Source: Ignavibacteriales bacterium (GTDB lineage: Bacteria; Bacteroidota; Ignavibacteria; Ignavibacteriales; Ignavibacteriaceae). Taken from it: DNA of 39,769 nucleotides. The stretch is from NCBI GenBank assembly GCA_020061995.1, contig JAGUXE010000325.1:1-39769 (forward strand), read 5' to 3'. Below the pieces are notes generated by a model. The model was not told where the DNA came from. It worked only from the letters and a program-made list of their open reading frames with translations, and made no database searches. The position numbers were made by a program, and so were the translations under genes. Shown one piece after another: positions 33,115 through 39,769 of the stretch. Position 1 is the stretch's first letter, and each line of letters begins with the position of its first letter.

Positions 33115-33138
33115 TTTCGATAAATTTATGCATCGAAA
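33115..33138. repeat. Inverted repeat TTTCGAT-N10-ATCGAAA in divergent promoter region
   Basis: Perfect seven-base arms (33115-33121 and 33132-33138) flank a ten-base AT-rich centre, inside the 162-bp gap between the divergent GT-C and PorZ-like genes. The size and symmetry suit a dimeric regulator's operator, but no matching site or regulator is known from the window. In AT-rich DNA a chance repeat is possible. Confidence 0.3.
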
Positions 33139-33251
33139 TATAAACAGTTTATGCTGTAACTTGATAACGATTTTCATTAACAATTTTTTTTAGATTTTTG
33201 ATATAGATGAAGCTTACCCGAAATCTCCGTTTAATATAATTAAGGAAATTA

Positions 33252-35516
33252 ATGATTTTTTTTAAACTCGTACTATTTGTATTTTTTTTCAATATCAGTC
33301 TCCTTTCACAAAATGTTTTAGGATGGAAAAACTATTCTGATATGAAAAATGTTTCGGGTGGGGTATTTTATTCTAACACGCTTTGGGCAGCTACAGGTGG
33401 AGGAGTCTTTAGGTTTAATATTTCCGATTCAACTTATACAACCTTCAACAAAACGGAAGGATTAAATGGTTCTGCCATTACCGCAATAGCAATAGATAAC
33501 GATGGTAAGATTTGGCTTGGGAGTCAAAATGGAATAATTGATGTACATGATCCATCAACAAATTCTTTTAAAAGGATTTTGGATGTTTATAATTCAGGAA
33601 GGACTTTGAGACAGATTAATAATATGCGTATTGTTAACGATATTATTTTTATTTCAACTGATTTCGGTTTATCGACTATCAACACAAAAACTCATAGTTT
33701 CATAGATACATATTTTAAGTTCGGAAATCTTTCTTCAAATATTAAAGTTAATTCCAGTTATGGTAATGATCAATTATTCGTACCTACTGAATTAGGCTTA
33801 GCAGTTCAAATTCCGGGTTCAACAAATCTTTCAGCGCCTGAATCATGGGCAGTATACACAACTTCGAATGGTTTAGGTTCAAACAAGGTATTTAAAGTCT
33901 CTAATTTTAGAGATACAATTATCGTCTCGAGCGATAAAGGATTTGTTTATTTTAATGGTTCATCTTATTCACGTATCCTCCCACAATTTAATCAGTCATT
34001 TATAAGTGATTTTCTAGTAGCCGGAGATACTTTATTCATTCTTACAGAAGAGACTATTTCATCCGTAAAAAGAAGTACACTTTACTTTTACTTGAATGGT
34101 TCAGTTCAACAATACGCTTCAAATCTCCCTTTAATTAATAAGATAATTGCATCACAAAACAATAAATTGCTTCTTGCCACTGTGAATGGTGTTATGATTC
34201 TTTCAGAAAATAATTCGGAAAATTATTTCCCTGATGGACCTCAATCAAATTTCTTCAGTGATTTAAGCGTTGATAAGCAAATGAACTTATGGGTAGCAAG
34301 CGGAACAGATGTATCGGGTATCGGTTTTTACAAATTTGACGGTGAAACGTGGAAGAATTATAATCTAACATCTACTCCCGAAATTTTATCGAATAGCTAT
34401 TATAATACCTTCAGTGATCCAAGTGGGACAACCTATCTTGGTAGTTTTGGTGGAGGGTTTACAAGAATAAATTCAAACGGTGATATTTCAGTTTTCAATA
34501 CAACAAACACTCCTATGCTAGGAACAACTCGAACTCCCGATTACTTAGTTATACCTGGGTTGAGAACCGATTCTAAAAGTAATTTGTGGATTTTAAATCA
34601 TGACGCTGTTAACAGAAAAACTTTAAGTATGTTGACCAAAGATAGTGTTTGGTACCACTTTGTAAATCCATCCGATTCAAATCTGAATCAATATACAAAA
34701 ATTCTTATTGACCAGTATGATACCAAATGGTTTGTTTCAGCAGTTCCTGCAAAATCAGGTTTATTTTACTTTAATGAGAATAACACATTAAACAATTTAA
34801 ATGATGATAAATATGGATTTCTCTCACAAACAAACGGACTAAACAGCAATAGCGTTTCTTCATTTGCATTAGACAAAAGAGGCGACTTGTGGATTGGTAC
34901 TAATTTGGGTGTTAATGTAATTTCAAATACATCAGTAGTCTTAGGCAATTTATCAAATCCTCAATTTAAAATATCATCCGTTTTCTCACTAAGACAATAT
35001 TCAATCAACTGTATTGCAGTTGATCCGATCAACAGAAAATGGATTGGCACAAATCAAGGTTTAATTGTTGTTTCTTCTGACGGAACAAGTCTCATTGCTG
35101 CATATGACACTAAAAACAGTCCTCTCTTATCGGATCAAATAAAAAGCATTACCATAGATGAACAACGTGGAATAGTTTATATTGGAGTTGACGGAGGACT
35201 GACAACCGTTCAGACATCAGCTATTCTTCCAAAAGAAAATTTCGATGAATTATCCATTTATCCCAGCCCTTTCATCTTAGGGCTGTCTAATAATACTTTA
35301 AAAATTGATGGATTGATTCGCGATACTGACATAAAAGTACTTTCTGTATCAGGTAAACTAATAAAAGAGTTTTCCTCCCCTGGTGGTAGAATTGCATATT
35401 GGGATGGAAGAGACCAATCAGAAAATTTCGTAAGTTCAGGAATTTACTTCATTGTTGCATATGATAAAGATGGGAATAATATTGCAACCGGAAAAATTGC
35501 AATTATTCGAGAATAA
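33252..35516 (+). CDS. PorZ-like beta-propeller protein with T9SS-type C-terminal domain
   Basis: This 754-residue exported protein has a signal peptide ending near residue 20 (NISLLSQ). The body is two-component-regulator-type propeller repeats, seen as recurring patterns such as IAIDNDGKIWLGSQNGI, DLSVDKQMNLWVAS and FALDKRGDLWIGTNLGV. The C-terminal sandwich (about 670-754) has IYPSPF, IKVLSVSGKLIKEF, YWDGRDQ and SGIYFIVAYD. Length, two propeller blocks and the C-terminal domain match PorZ, a T9SS surface component; a T9SS cargo with sensor-like propellers is the alternative. TATAATTAAGG precedes the ATG. An ABC-F gene follows 12 nt later. Confidence 0.75.
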   Translation: MIFFKLVLFVFFFNISLLSQNVLGWKNYSDMKNVSGGVFYSNTLWAATGGGVFRFNISDSTYTTFNKTEGLNGSAITAIAIDNDGKIWLGSQNGIIDVHDPSTNSFKRILDVYNSGRTLRQINNMRIVNDIIFISTDFGLSTINTKTHSFIDTYFKFGNLSSNIKVNSSYGNDQLFVPTELGLAVQIPGSTNLSAPESWAVYTTSNGLGSNKVFKVSNFRDTIIVSSDKGFVYFNGSSYSRILPQFNQSFISDFLVAGDTLFILTEETISSVKRSTLYFYLNGSVQQYASNLPLINKIIASQNNKLLLATVNGVMILSENNSENYFPDGPQSNFFSDLSVDKQMNLWVASGTDVSGIGFYKFDGETWKNYNLTSTPEILSNSYYNTFSDPSGTTYLGSFGGGFTRINSNGDISVFNTTNTPMLGTTRTPDYLVIPGLRTDSKSNLWILNHDAVNRKTLSMLTKDSVWYHFVNPSDSNLNQYTKILIDQYDTKWFVSAVPAKSGLFYFNENNTLNNLNDDKYGFLSQTNGLNSNSVSSFALDKRGDLWIGTNLGVNVISNTSVVLGNLSNPQFKISSVFSLRQYSINCIAVDPINRKWIGTNQGLIVVSSDGTSLIAAYDTKNSPLLSDQIKSITIDEQRGIVYIGVDGGLTTVQTSAILPKENFDELSIYPSPFILGLSNNTLKIDGLIRDTDIKVLSVSGKLIKEFSSPGGRIAYWDGRDQSENFVSSGIYFIVAYDKDGNNIATGKIAIIRE

Positions 35517-35528
35517 AAGTTAAAACAT

Positions 35529-37487
35529 ATGATCGATCTCTCTTCAATTTCACTTCAGTTTGGCGGAAAATATCTTTTTAAAGATGTTAATTACCGTATT
35601 AATGCGGGTGACCGACTATCACTCGTCGGGGCTAACGGTACCGGCAAAACATCACTACTAAGAATTATCAGCGGCACTTTATCACCTGAAAGCGGGAAAC
35701 TTCTAAAACAAAAAAGAATTAGTATCGGTTATCTCCCACAAGAAAATGTAACTCATAAAGGAAAAAGCTTAATTGATGAGGCTTCACTCGCTCTCACCGA
35801 TATCTATGAACTTCAGAATAAAGAAATTGAAATCACAAACCAACTTGCAAATTCTTCATTAACTAATGAAGAACATGAAGATCTTATAAATCAATTAGGC
35901 GAAGTTCATTATAGATTGCAAGAACTTGATTCTTATAGTGCGACTTCAAAAGTTGAAAAGGTTTTACTTGGACTCGGTTTTATGGAAAAAGATTTTGATC
36001 GACTAACTGAGGAGTTTTCTGGCGGATGGCAAATGCGTATTGCACTTGCAAAAATATTAATTTCGCAAAATGATCTTCTACTAATGGATGAACCGACAAA
36101 TCATCTTGATCTTGATTCACTAAATTGGTTAATCTCTTTTCTGAAAAGTTATAAGGGTTCTTTACTGATTGTAAGTCACGACAAATATTTTATTAATTCA
36201 GTTACAAATAAAACCCTTGAAATATATCTGGGTAAATTCAACACATTCAATGGTAATTACGACGCATATCTCAAGTTTAAAGAAGAACGAGATCTGCAAG
36301 CAGAACAACTTTATACAGCACAGCAAAAGAAAGTAAAAGAGACAGAAAAATTTATTGAGCGATTCAGATATAAATCTTCCAAAGCGAAACAGGTTCAAAG
36401 CAGAATCAAACAACTTGATAAAGTCGAATTAATCGAATTGCCTGAACTTTCAGGAAAGATAAATATTAAGTTTCCCCCCGCAATACAAAGCGGTAGAATG
36501 AATATTGAATTAAACAATATTGCTAAGTATTACGGCGATAATTGTGTTTTTGAAGATTTAAATTTCAGAATTGAACGTGGAGAAAAAATTGCGTTTGTCG
36601 GACGAAACGGTGCAGGCAAATCGACATTAGCAAAAATTATTTCTGGGGCACTGCAACAATCAAGTGGTGAGAGAATTGAGGGACATAACACTGTTTTTGC
36701 ATATTATTCTCAAGATGTTGCTGACAATCTTGAACCCGACTTAGATATTATTGAAACAGTTGAGGGTATTGCGGAAAATCAGACAATCGGTCAATTACGA
36801 TCTTTACTCGGTTGTTTTCTTTTTACCGGCGATGATGTTTTTAAAAAAGTGGGGGTATTATCTGGAGGTGAGAAAAGTCGTGTTGCACTTGCAAAAATAT
36901 TATTGACTAAGGCAAACTTTATTATTCTTGATGAACCGACTAACCATCTTGACATAAGTTCAAAGCAGATATTGCAACAAGCATTAATTAACTTTAATGG
37001 TTCGCTACTTTTGATCTCACACGACATTGATTTCCTCCGTCCGGTAGCTAATAAGGTAATTGAAATTAGCAAGGGTAAACTAAATGTCTATCCTGGGGAT
37101 ATCGATTATTATTTTTACAAAAAAAGTGAGGTTGAAAATTCTGCATTAACAGTAGAGAAAGAGAAGAACGTTTCAAACTCCGTATCCAAAAAAGATCAAA
37201 AACGAATTGAAGCAAGATTGCGGCAGGAGAGGTATAAACTCACCAAAGATATTTTGGAAGATATTGAATCAACTGAAAAATTGATCAACAAAATCGAAGA
37301 AGAACAGAAAGTTCTAGAAGATGAATTAGGAAAGAGTGAAATTTACATTAATCCAAACTCAGCAAAAGAAAAGACAAATCGGTATAGTACGGTTAAATTA
37401 GAACTCTCATCTGCAATTGAAAAATGGGAAGAATTACAACTCAAACTTTCAGAAATAGAAAATCAATTATCTTCAATTAATGAATAG
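35529..37487 (+). CDS. ABC-F family ATPase
   Basis: This soluble protein with two fused ATP-binding cassettes works on the ribosome (translation factor or ribosome protection), not in transport, as is usual for the ABC-F family. The 652-residue product has Walker A GANGTGKT (34-41) and GRNGAGKS (358-365), signatures FSGGW (163-167) and LSGGE (444-448), and Walker B LMDEPTNHLD and ILDEPTNHLD. A charged P-site-type linker lies at about 245-305. A coiled-coil C-terminal extension (about 560-650) resembles the Uup/YdiF branch. It is cotranscribed with the PorZ-like gene, and its stop lies 4 nt from that of the convergent ROK gene. Confidence 0.95.
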   Translation: MIDLSSISLQFGGKYLFKDVNYRINAGDRLSLVGANGTGKTSLLRIISGTLSPESGKLLKQKRISIGYLPQENVTHKGKSLIDEASLALTDIYELQNKEIEITNQLANSSLTNEEHEDLINQLGEVHYRLQELDSYSATSKVEKVLLGLGFMEKDFDRLTEEFSGGWQMRIALAKILISQNDLLLMDEPTNHLDLDSLNWLISFLKSYKGSLLIVSHDKYFINSVTNKTLEIYLGKFNTFNGNYDAYLKFKEERDLQAEQLYTAQQKKVKETEKFIERFRYKSSKAKQVQSRIKQLDKVELIELPELSGKINIKFPPAIQSGRMNIELNNIAKYYGDNCVFEDLNFRIERGEKIAFVGRNGAGKSTLAKIISGALQQSSGERIEGHNTVFAYYSQDVADNLEPDLDIIETVEGIAENQTIGQLRSLLGCFLFTGDDVFKKVGVLSGGEKSRVALAKILLTKANFIILDEPTNHLDISSKQILQQALINFNGSLLLISHDIDFLRPVANKVIEISKGKLNVYPGDIDYYFYKKSEVENSALTVEKEKNVSNSVSKKDQKRIEARLRQERYKLTKDILEDIESTEKLINKIEEEQKVLEDELGKSEIYINPNSAKEKTNRYSTVKLELSSAIEKWEELQLKLSEIENQLSSINE

Positions 37488-37491
37488 GCTA

Positions 37492-38475
37492 TTAAACTTT
37501 AATTCCCAAAAATTCTTCCGCCAATGCTATACCGCCATACAATGCAGCATCATCACCTAACTTAGTAGCAACAACCCTTACCCCTTTTGCACTAGAAGCT
37601 AATGAATGATTCTTAAAAGCTAATCTTATCTTAGGTATCATAAAAGTATGAAGCGCTTCTATAACACCTCCGCCGAGCACGATTAGTTCGAGATTTAATA
37701 AATTATTTAAGTTTGCAAGAACCAGACCGATAGTTTCACATGAGTCTGAAATGTGACGGATAACCAGTTTGTCCTCACTATTGATAGCATTCAATAAAGC
37801 TTTACTTTTAATAGGAATGTTGTCTTTAACTAATTTGGTTAGCGAACTTTTTTTACCGAGCTTTATATCAGTGATGATATTTTTAACTATTGCTGTTCGG
37901 CTTGCTAATGCTTCAAAACAACCATGTTTTCCGCAACCGCACAAAGGACCGTTTTTCATTATTTCAATATGACCAATTTCGCCGGCAAAATATGTTGATC
38001 CGCGATATAGTTGGGAATTGAAAATTAATCCTCCACCTATTCCAGTTCCAACAAATACAACCAACATATTTTTTTTATCAATACCATACCCAAAATGTTG
38101 GATCCCGAGACTTGCAAGATTGACATCATTTTCAATCAGAACAGGTATTTGCGTATACTTTTGAAGTTTATCTTTAATATTATAGTTTTTAATATTTAGA
38201 TTAGGTGCGATTCCGATTTTACCGGTGTGGGGATTAACTGAGCCGGGAATGCCAAGACAAATTGCTTTTATTTGAGATTCCGGAATTTTGGATGATATAA
38301 TTAATTCAGAAATAATTGCATATAAAGTAGCCGCAAAATCTACTTTTTTAACTTTCCCTTTTTGGACTTTAGTAGAACGTTTGTATCTGGCAACTATCCC
38401 TTCTTTGGAATTAATGATTGAACCAAGAATTTTGGTTCCTCCCATATCAATACTGATGATATATTTTCTTTCCAT
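37492..38475 (-). CDS. ROK-family sugar kinase (glucokinase-like)
   Basis: This 327-residue ROK kinase lacks the DNA-binding domain found in ROK repressors, so it is an enzyme. It has the ATP-binding opening SIDMGGTKILGSI, the catalytic ENDVN with Asp117, FVGTGIGGGLI, and the zinc-binding ROK motif GHIEI...CGCGKHGCFEA with His169, Cys179, Cys181 and Cys186. Glucose is the most likely substrate by family, although N-acetylated hexosamines are possible. A strong GGAGG lies four bases before the ATG at 38475. The gene is monocistronic, divergent from rsmA. Confidence 0.92.
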   Translation of the reverse strand: MERKYIISIDMGGTKILGSIINSKEGIVARYKRSTKVQKGKVKKVDFAATLYAIISELIISSKIPESQIKAICLGIPGSVNPHTGKIGIAPNLNIKNYNIKDKLQKYTQIPVLIENDVNLASLGIQHFGYGIDKKNMLVVFVGTGIGGGLIFNSQLYRGSTYFAGEIGHIEIMKNGPLCGCGKHGCFEALASRTAIVKNIITDIKLGKKSSLTKLVKDNIPIKSKALLNAINSEDKLVIRHISDSCETIGLVLANLNNLLNLELIVLGGGVIEALHTFMIPKIRLAFKNHSLASSAKGVRVVATKLGDDAALYGGIALAEEFLGIKV

Positions 38476-38521
38476 AGTACCTCCAAACTTAAGGGATTGT
38501 AAAAATGTTTTTATCTTCTTA

Positions 38522-38550
38522 TTGTAATATCAATAATAATGTGATAAATT
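38522..38550 (+). promoter_or_regulatory. Promoter-like site for rsmA
   Basis: TTGTAA (38522-38527) and TAAATT (38545-38550) are separated by exactly 17 bases. The predicted transcription start, near 38557, is downstream of the ATG at 38505 and about 29 nt upstream of TTG 38586. This independently favours the later rsmA start. Matches are four of six in each box, so confidence is moderate. Confidence 0.4.
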
Positions 38551-38585
38551 TTATTTTCATTTTGCAACCTCAAGTTAGGAAAGAG

Positions 38586-39380
38586 TTGATTAATAATTCA
38601 AATAAAAAATTAAAACCTCTGAAAAAATTCGGGCAGAATTATCTTCACGATAAAAACATTCTGCTGAAAATTGTTGACGAAATAAATCCGCAACCAACCG
38701 ATAACCTTATCGAAATTGGACCGGGTCAAGGTTCATTGACACAAGAACTATTCAGAAAGACCGGATCCTATACAGCTGTTGAGATTGACACCCGTGTAAT
38801 TGAAGAATTGCGAGAAAAGTTTAAGGGAATAAATTTAATCCATTCCGATTTTCTTAAACTTGAATTGAATAATTTTGGAACTTTAACTAATCCAATCAGG
38901 ATTGCCGGGAATATTCCTTATAATCTTACTTCACCTATAATATTTTTGTTGTTAGAAAACCGTTTGATTGTTAAAGATGCTGTATTGATGATCCAATTAG
39001 AAGTTGCTCAAAGGATAGTCTCTTCAATTGGAACAAAAGACTACGGAATTCTTTCTGTAATTCTAAATGCTTTTGCAGATATTAAATTGTGTTTCAAAGT
39101 TTCCCCCAATGTTTTTTACCCTCGTCCGAAAGTTTATTCTGCAGTTATTCATATTTATTTTCATAGGGACAAAAAAGATTATGATGAATTATTATTCAAG
39201 AGTGTCGTTAAAGCAGCATTTAATCAACGCAGAAAAACTCTCAGAAATTCACTTGGGAATAGTATATTTGCAGACATAATTTTTGACAAATGTACTATTG
39301 ATTTAGGGCTTCGTGCTGAACAGTTAACTATAAATGACTTTATTATTTTAACGAATTTTATCAAAACACAATTTAAGTAG
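38586..39380 (+). CDS. rsmA: 16S rRNA (adenine1518-N6/adenine1519-N6)-dimethyltransferase
   Basis: RsmA (KsgA) dimethylates two adjacent adenines in helix 45 of 16S rRNA late in small-subunit assembly. Numbering from TTG 38586, the product has 264 residues, the family's usual size. It carries KKFGQNYLHD, the SAM motif EIGPGQGSLT (43-52), and the catalytic NIPY (109-112), followed by NLTSP. FNQRRKTLRNSLG stands near the C-terminus. An ATG at 38505 would add 27 hydrophobic residues not typical of the family; AGGA lies just before the TTG and a promoter-like site lies between the two. The partial PAP2-like gene follows 10 nt later. Confidence 0.95.
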   Translation: MINNSNKKLKPLKKFGQNYLHDKNILLKIVDEINPQPTDNLIEIGPGQGSLTQELFRKTGSYTAVEIDTRVIEELREKFKGINLIHSDFLKLELNNFGTLTNPIRIAGNIPYNLTSPIIFLLLENRLIVKDAVLMIQLEVAQRIVSSIGTKDYGILSVILNAFADIKLCFKVSPNVFYPRPKVYSAVIHIYFHRDKKDYDELLFKSVVKAAFNQRRKTLRNSLGNSIFADIIFDKCTIDLGLRAEQLTINDFIILTNFIKTQFK

Positions 39381-39390
39381 TTACAATTTA

Positions 39391-39769
39391 ATGCTTCATA
39401 AACTAAATAAATATCTTCGTCATTTAACGCCAACCGATTATGTAGCAGTTGTCTTTTACATTTTCCTAACAATCTTGAATATTATCTTTTCGAGTCAAGT
39501 GAGGTATTGGCTTGAATTAATCCTTCTTAATCTTGTAGTAATTATTTCAATATTTCTTATTGCATCCTCTCATGCAAAAAAGGATACCTTTTGGAGAAGA
39601 CAAATTCACTATTGGTATACTGCCCCTCTGATTTTGCTCACATTCAAAGAACTTTATTTAATGATCAAACCGATCCGAAAAATTGATTTTGATTATACTT
39701 TAATAAAAATTGATAGGATGATTTTCGGTTTTGATCCTACTGTTGAATTAATGAAAATTGCATCACCAC
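39391..39769 (+). CDS. PAP2/Aur1-like membrane phosphatase or transferase, partial
   Basis: An open frame from the ATG at 39391 runs 126 codons to the right edge with no stop. It encodes at least three hydrophobic helices, among them VAVVFYIFLTILNIIF and ELILLNLVVIISIFLIA. Then comes RKIDFDYTLIKIDRMIFGFDPTVEL, which resembles the loop before the catalytic core of PAP2-superfamily proteins of the Aur1/inositol-phosphotransferase kind. The catalytic histidines would lie beyond the window, so activity cannot be checked. It follows rsmA by 10 nt and is probably cotranscribed. The family call is tentative. Confidence 0.6.
   Translation, partial: MLHKLNKYLRHLTPTDYVAVVFYIFLTILNIIFSSQVRYWLELILLNLVVIISIFLIASSHAKKDTFWRRQIHYWYTAPLILLTFKELYLMIKPIRKIDFDYTLIKIDRMIFGFDPTVELMKIASP

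Noticed and set aside
33234..33239. TATAAT just upstream of the PorZ-like gene as a -10 box
   Set aside because: It lies only about 13 nt before the ATG and has no matching -35 at normal spacing.
38505..38585. ATG at 38505 as the rsmA start
   Set aside because: It would add 27 hydrophobic residues not seen in the family, and a promoter-like site lies between it and TTG 38586, which has AGGA just before it and gives a standard-length protein.

Overview
This looks like an ordinary, gene-dense chromosomal segment of an AT-rich bacterium of the Bacteroidota/Chlorobiota (FCB) lineage, most likely an Ignavibacteria-type organism. The evidence is two proteins with C-terminal type IX secretion (T9SS) sorting-like domains (one with the NYPNPFNP motif usual in that group), a GWxTD protein, a DUF4296-like lipoprotein, a Bacteroidota-style RecQ, an Omp85 protein and an LptE-like lipoprotein (so a Gram-negative envelope). 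The taxonomy is inferred from family content only. I see no tRNA, rRNA, CRISPR array, insertion sequence, phage gene or attachment site.

Layout. (1) 1-3373, minus strand: UbiA-type prenyltransferase, rnhB, yraN, then TRAP transporter subunits dctQ and dctM (dctM runs off the left edge). (2) 3484-3999, plus: a secreted thioredoxin-like protein. (3) 3996-17843, minus: fourteen tightly packed genes read from the right, from a sigma-54 activator without a sensor domain through lptE, GT2, TPR, 3-methyladenine glycosylase, GT9, DUF3108, CPBP protease, DUF2007, cdsA, rimO, GWxTD and a PfkB kinase to an Omp85 protein. A good sigma-70-like promoter sits just before the first gene, and no gap exceeds 31 nt. 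(4) 17912-21000, minus: MBL hydrolase, SPOR/TPR protein, miaB and a previously uncalled 51-residue membrane protein. (5) 21171-22433, minus: a T9SS-secreted protein, separated by a 453-bp gap from plus-strand recQ (22887-25496). (6) 25480-29179, minus: DUF4296 lipoprotein, rhomboid protease, then pgk and gap, each with a clear intrinsic terminator. (7) 29396-31429, plus: Crp-family regulator, overlapping PHP phosphoesterase, ribH. (8) 31461-33089, minus: GT-C-like membrane protein. (9) 33252-37487, plus: PorZ-like propeller protein and ABC-F ATPase. (10) 37492-38475, minus: ROK sugar kinase. (11) 38586-39769, plus: rsmA and the start of a PAP2-like membrane protein.

Functionally the window mixes housekeeping (glycolysis: pgk, gap, ROK and PfkB kinases; RNA modification: rimO, miaB, rsmA; riboflavin: ribH; repair: recQ, Aag, rnhB) with envelope building (cdsA, UbiA, lptE, GT2, GT9, Omp85, PorZ-like, secreted proteins). 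I did not find a convincing new multi-gene system. The most useful observations are the uncalled small membrane protein with an inverted repeat upstream, repeated use of TTG start codons with good Shine-Dalgarno sequences (which moves several gene starts), the regulator-headed envelope operon, a long overlap between the Crp and PHP genes, and an archaeal-ether-lipid-type prenyltransferase.
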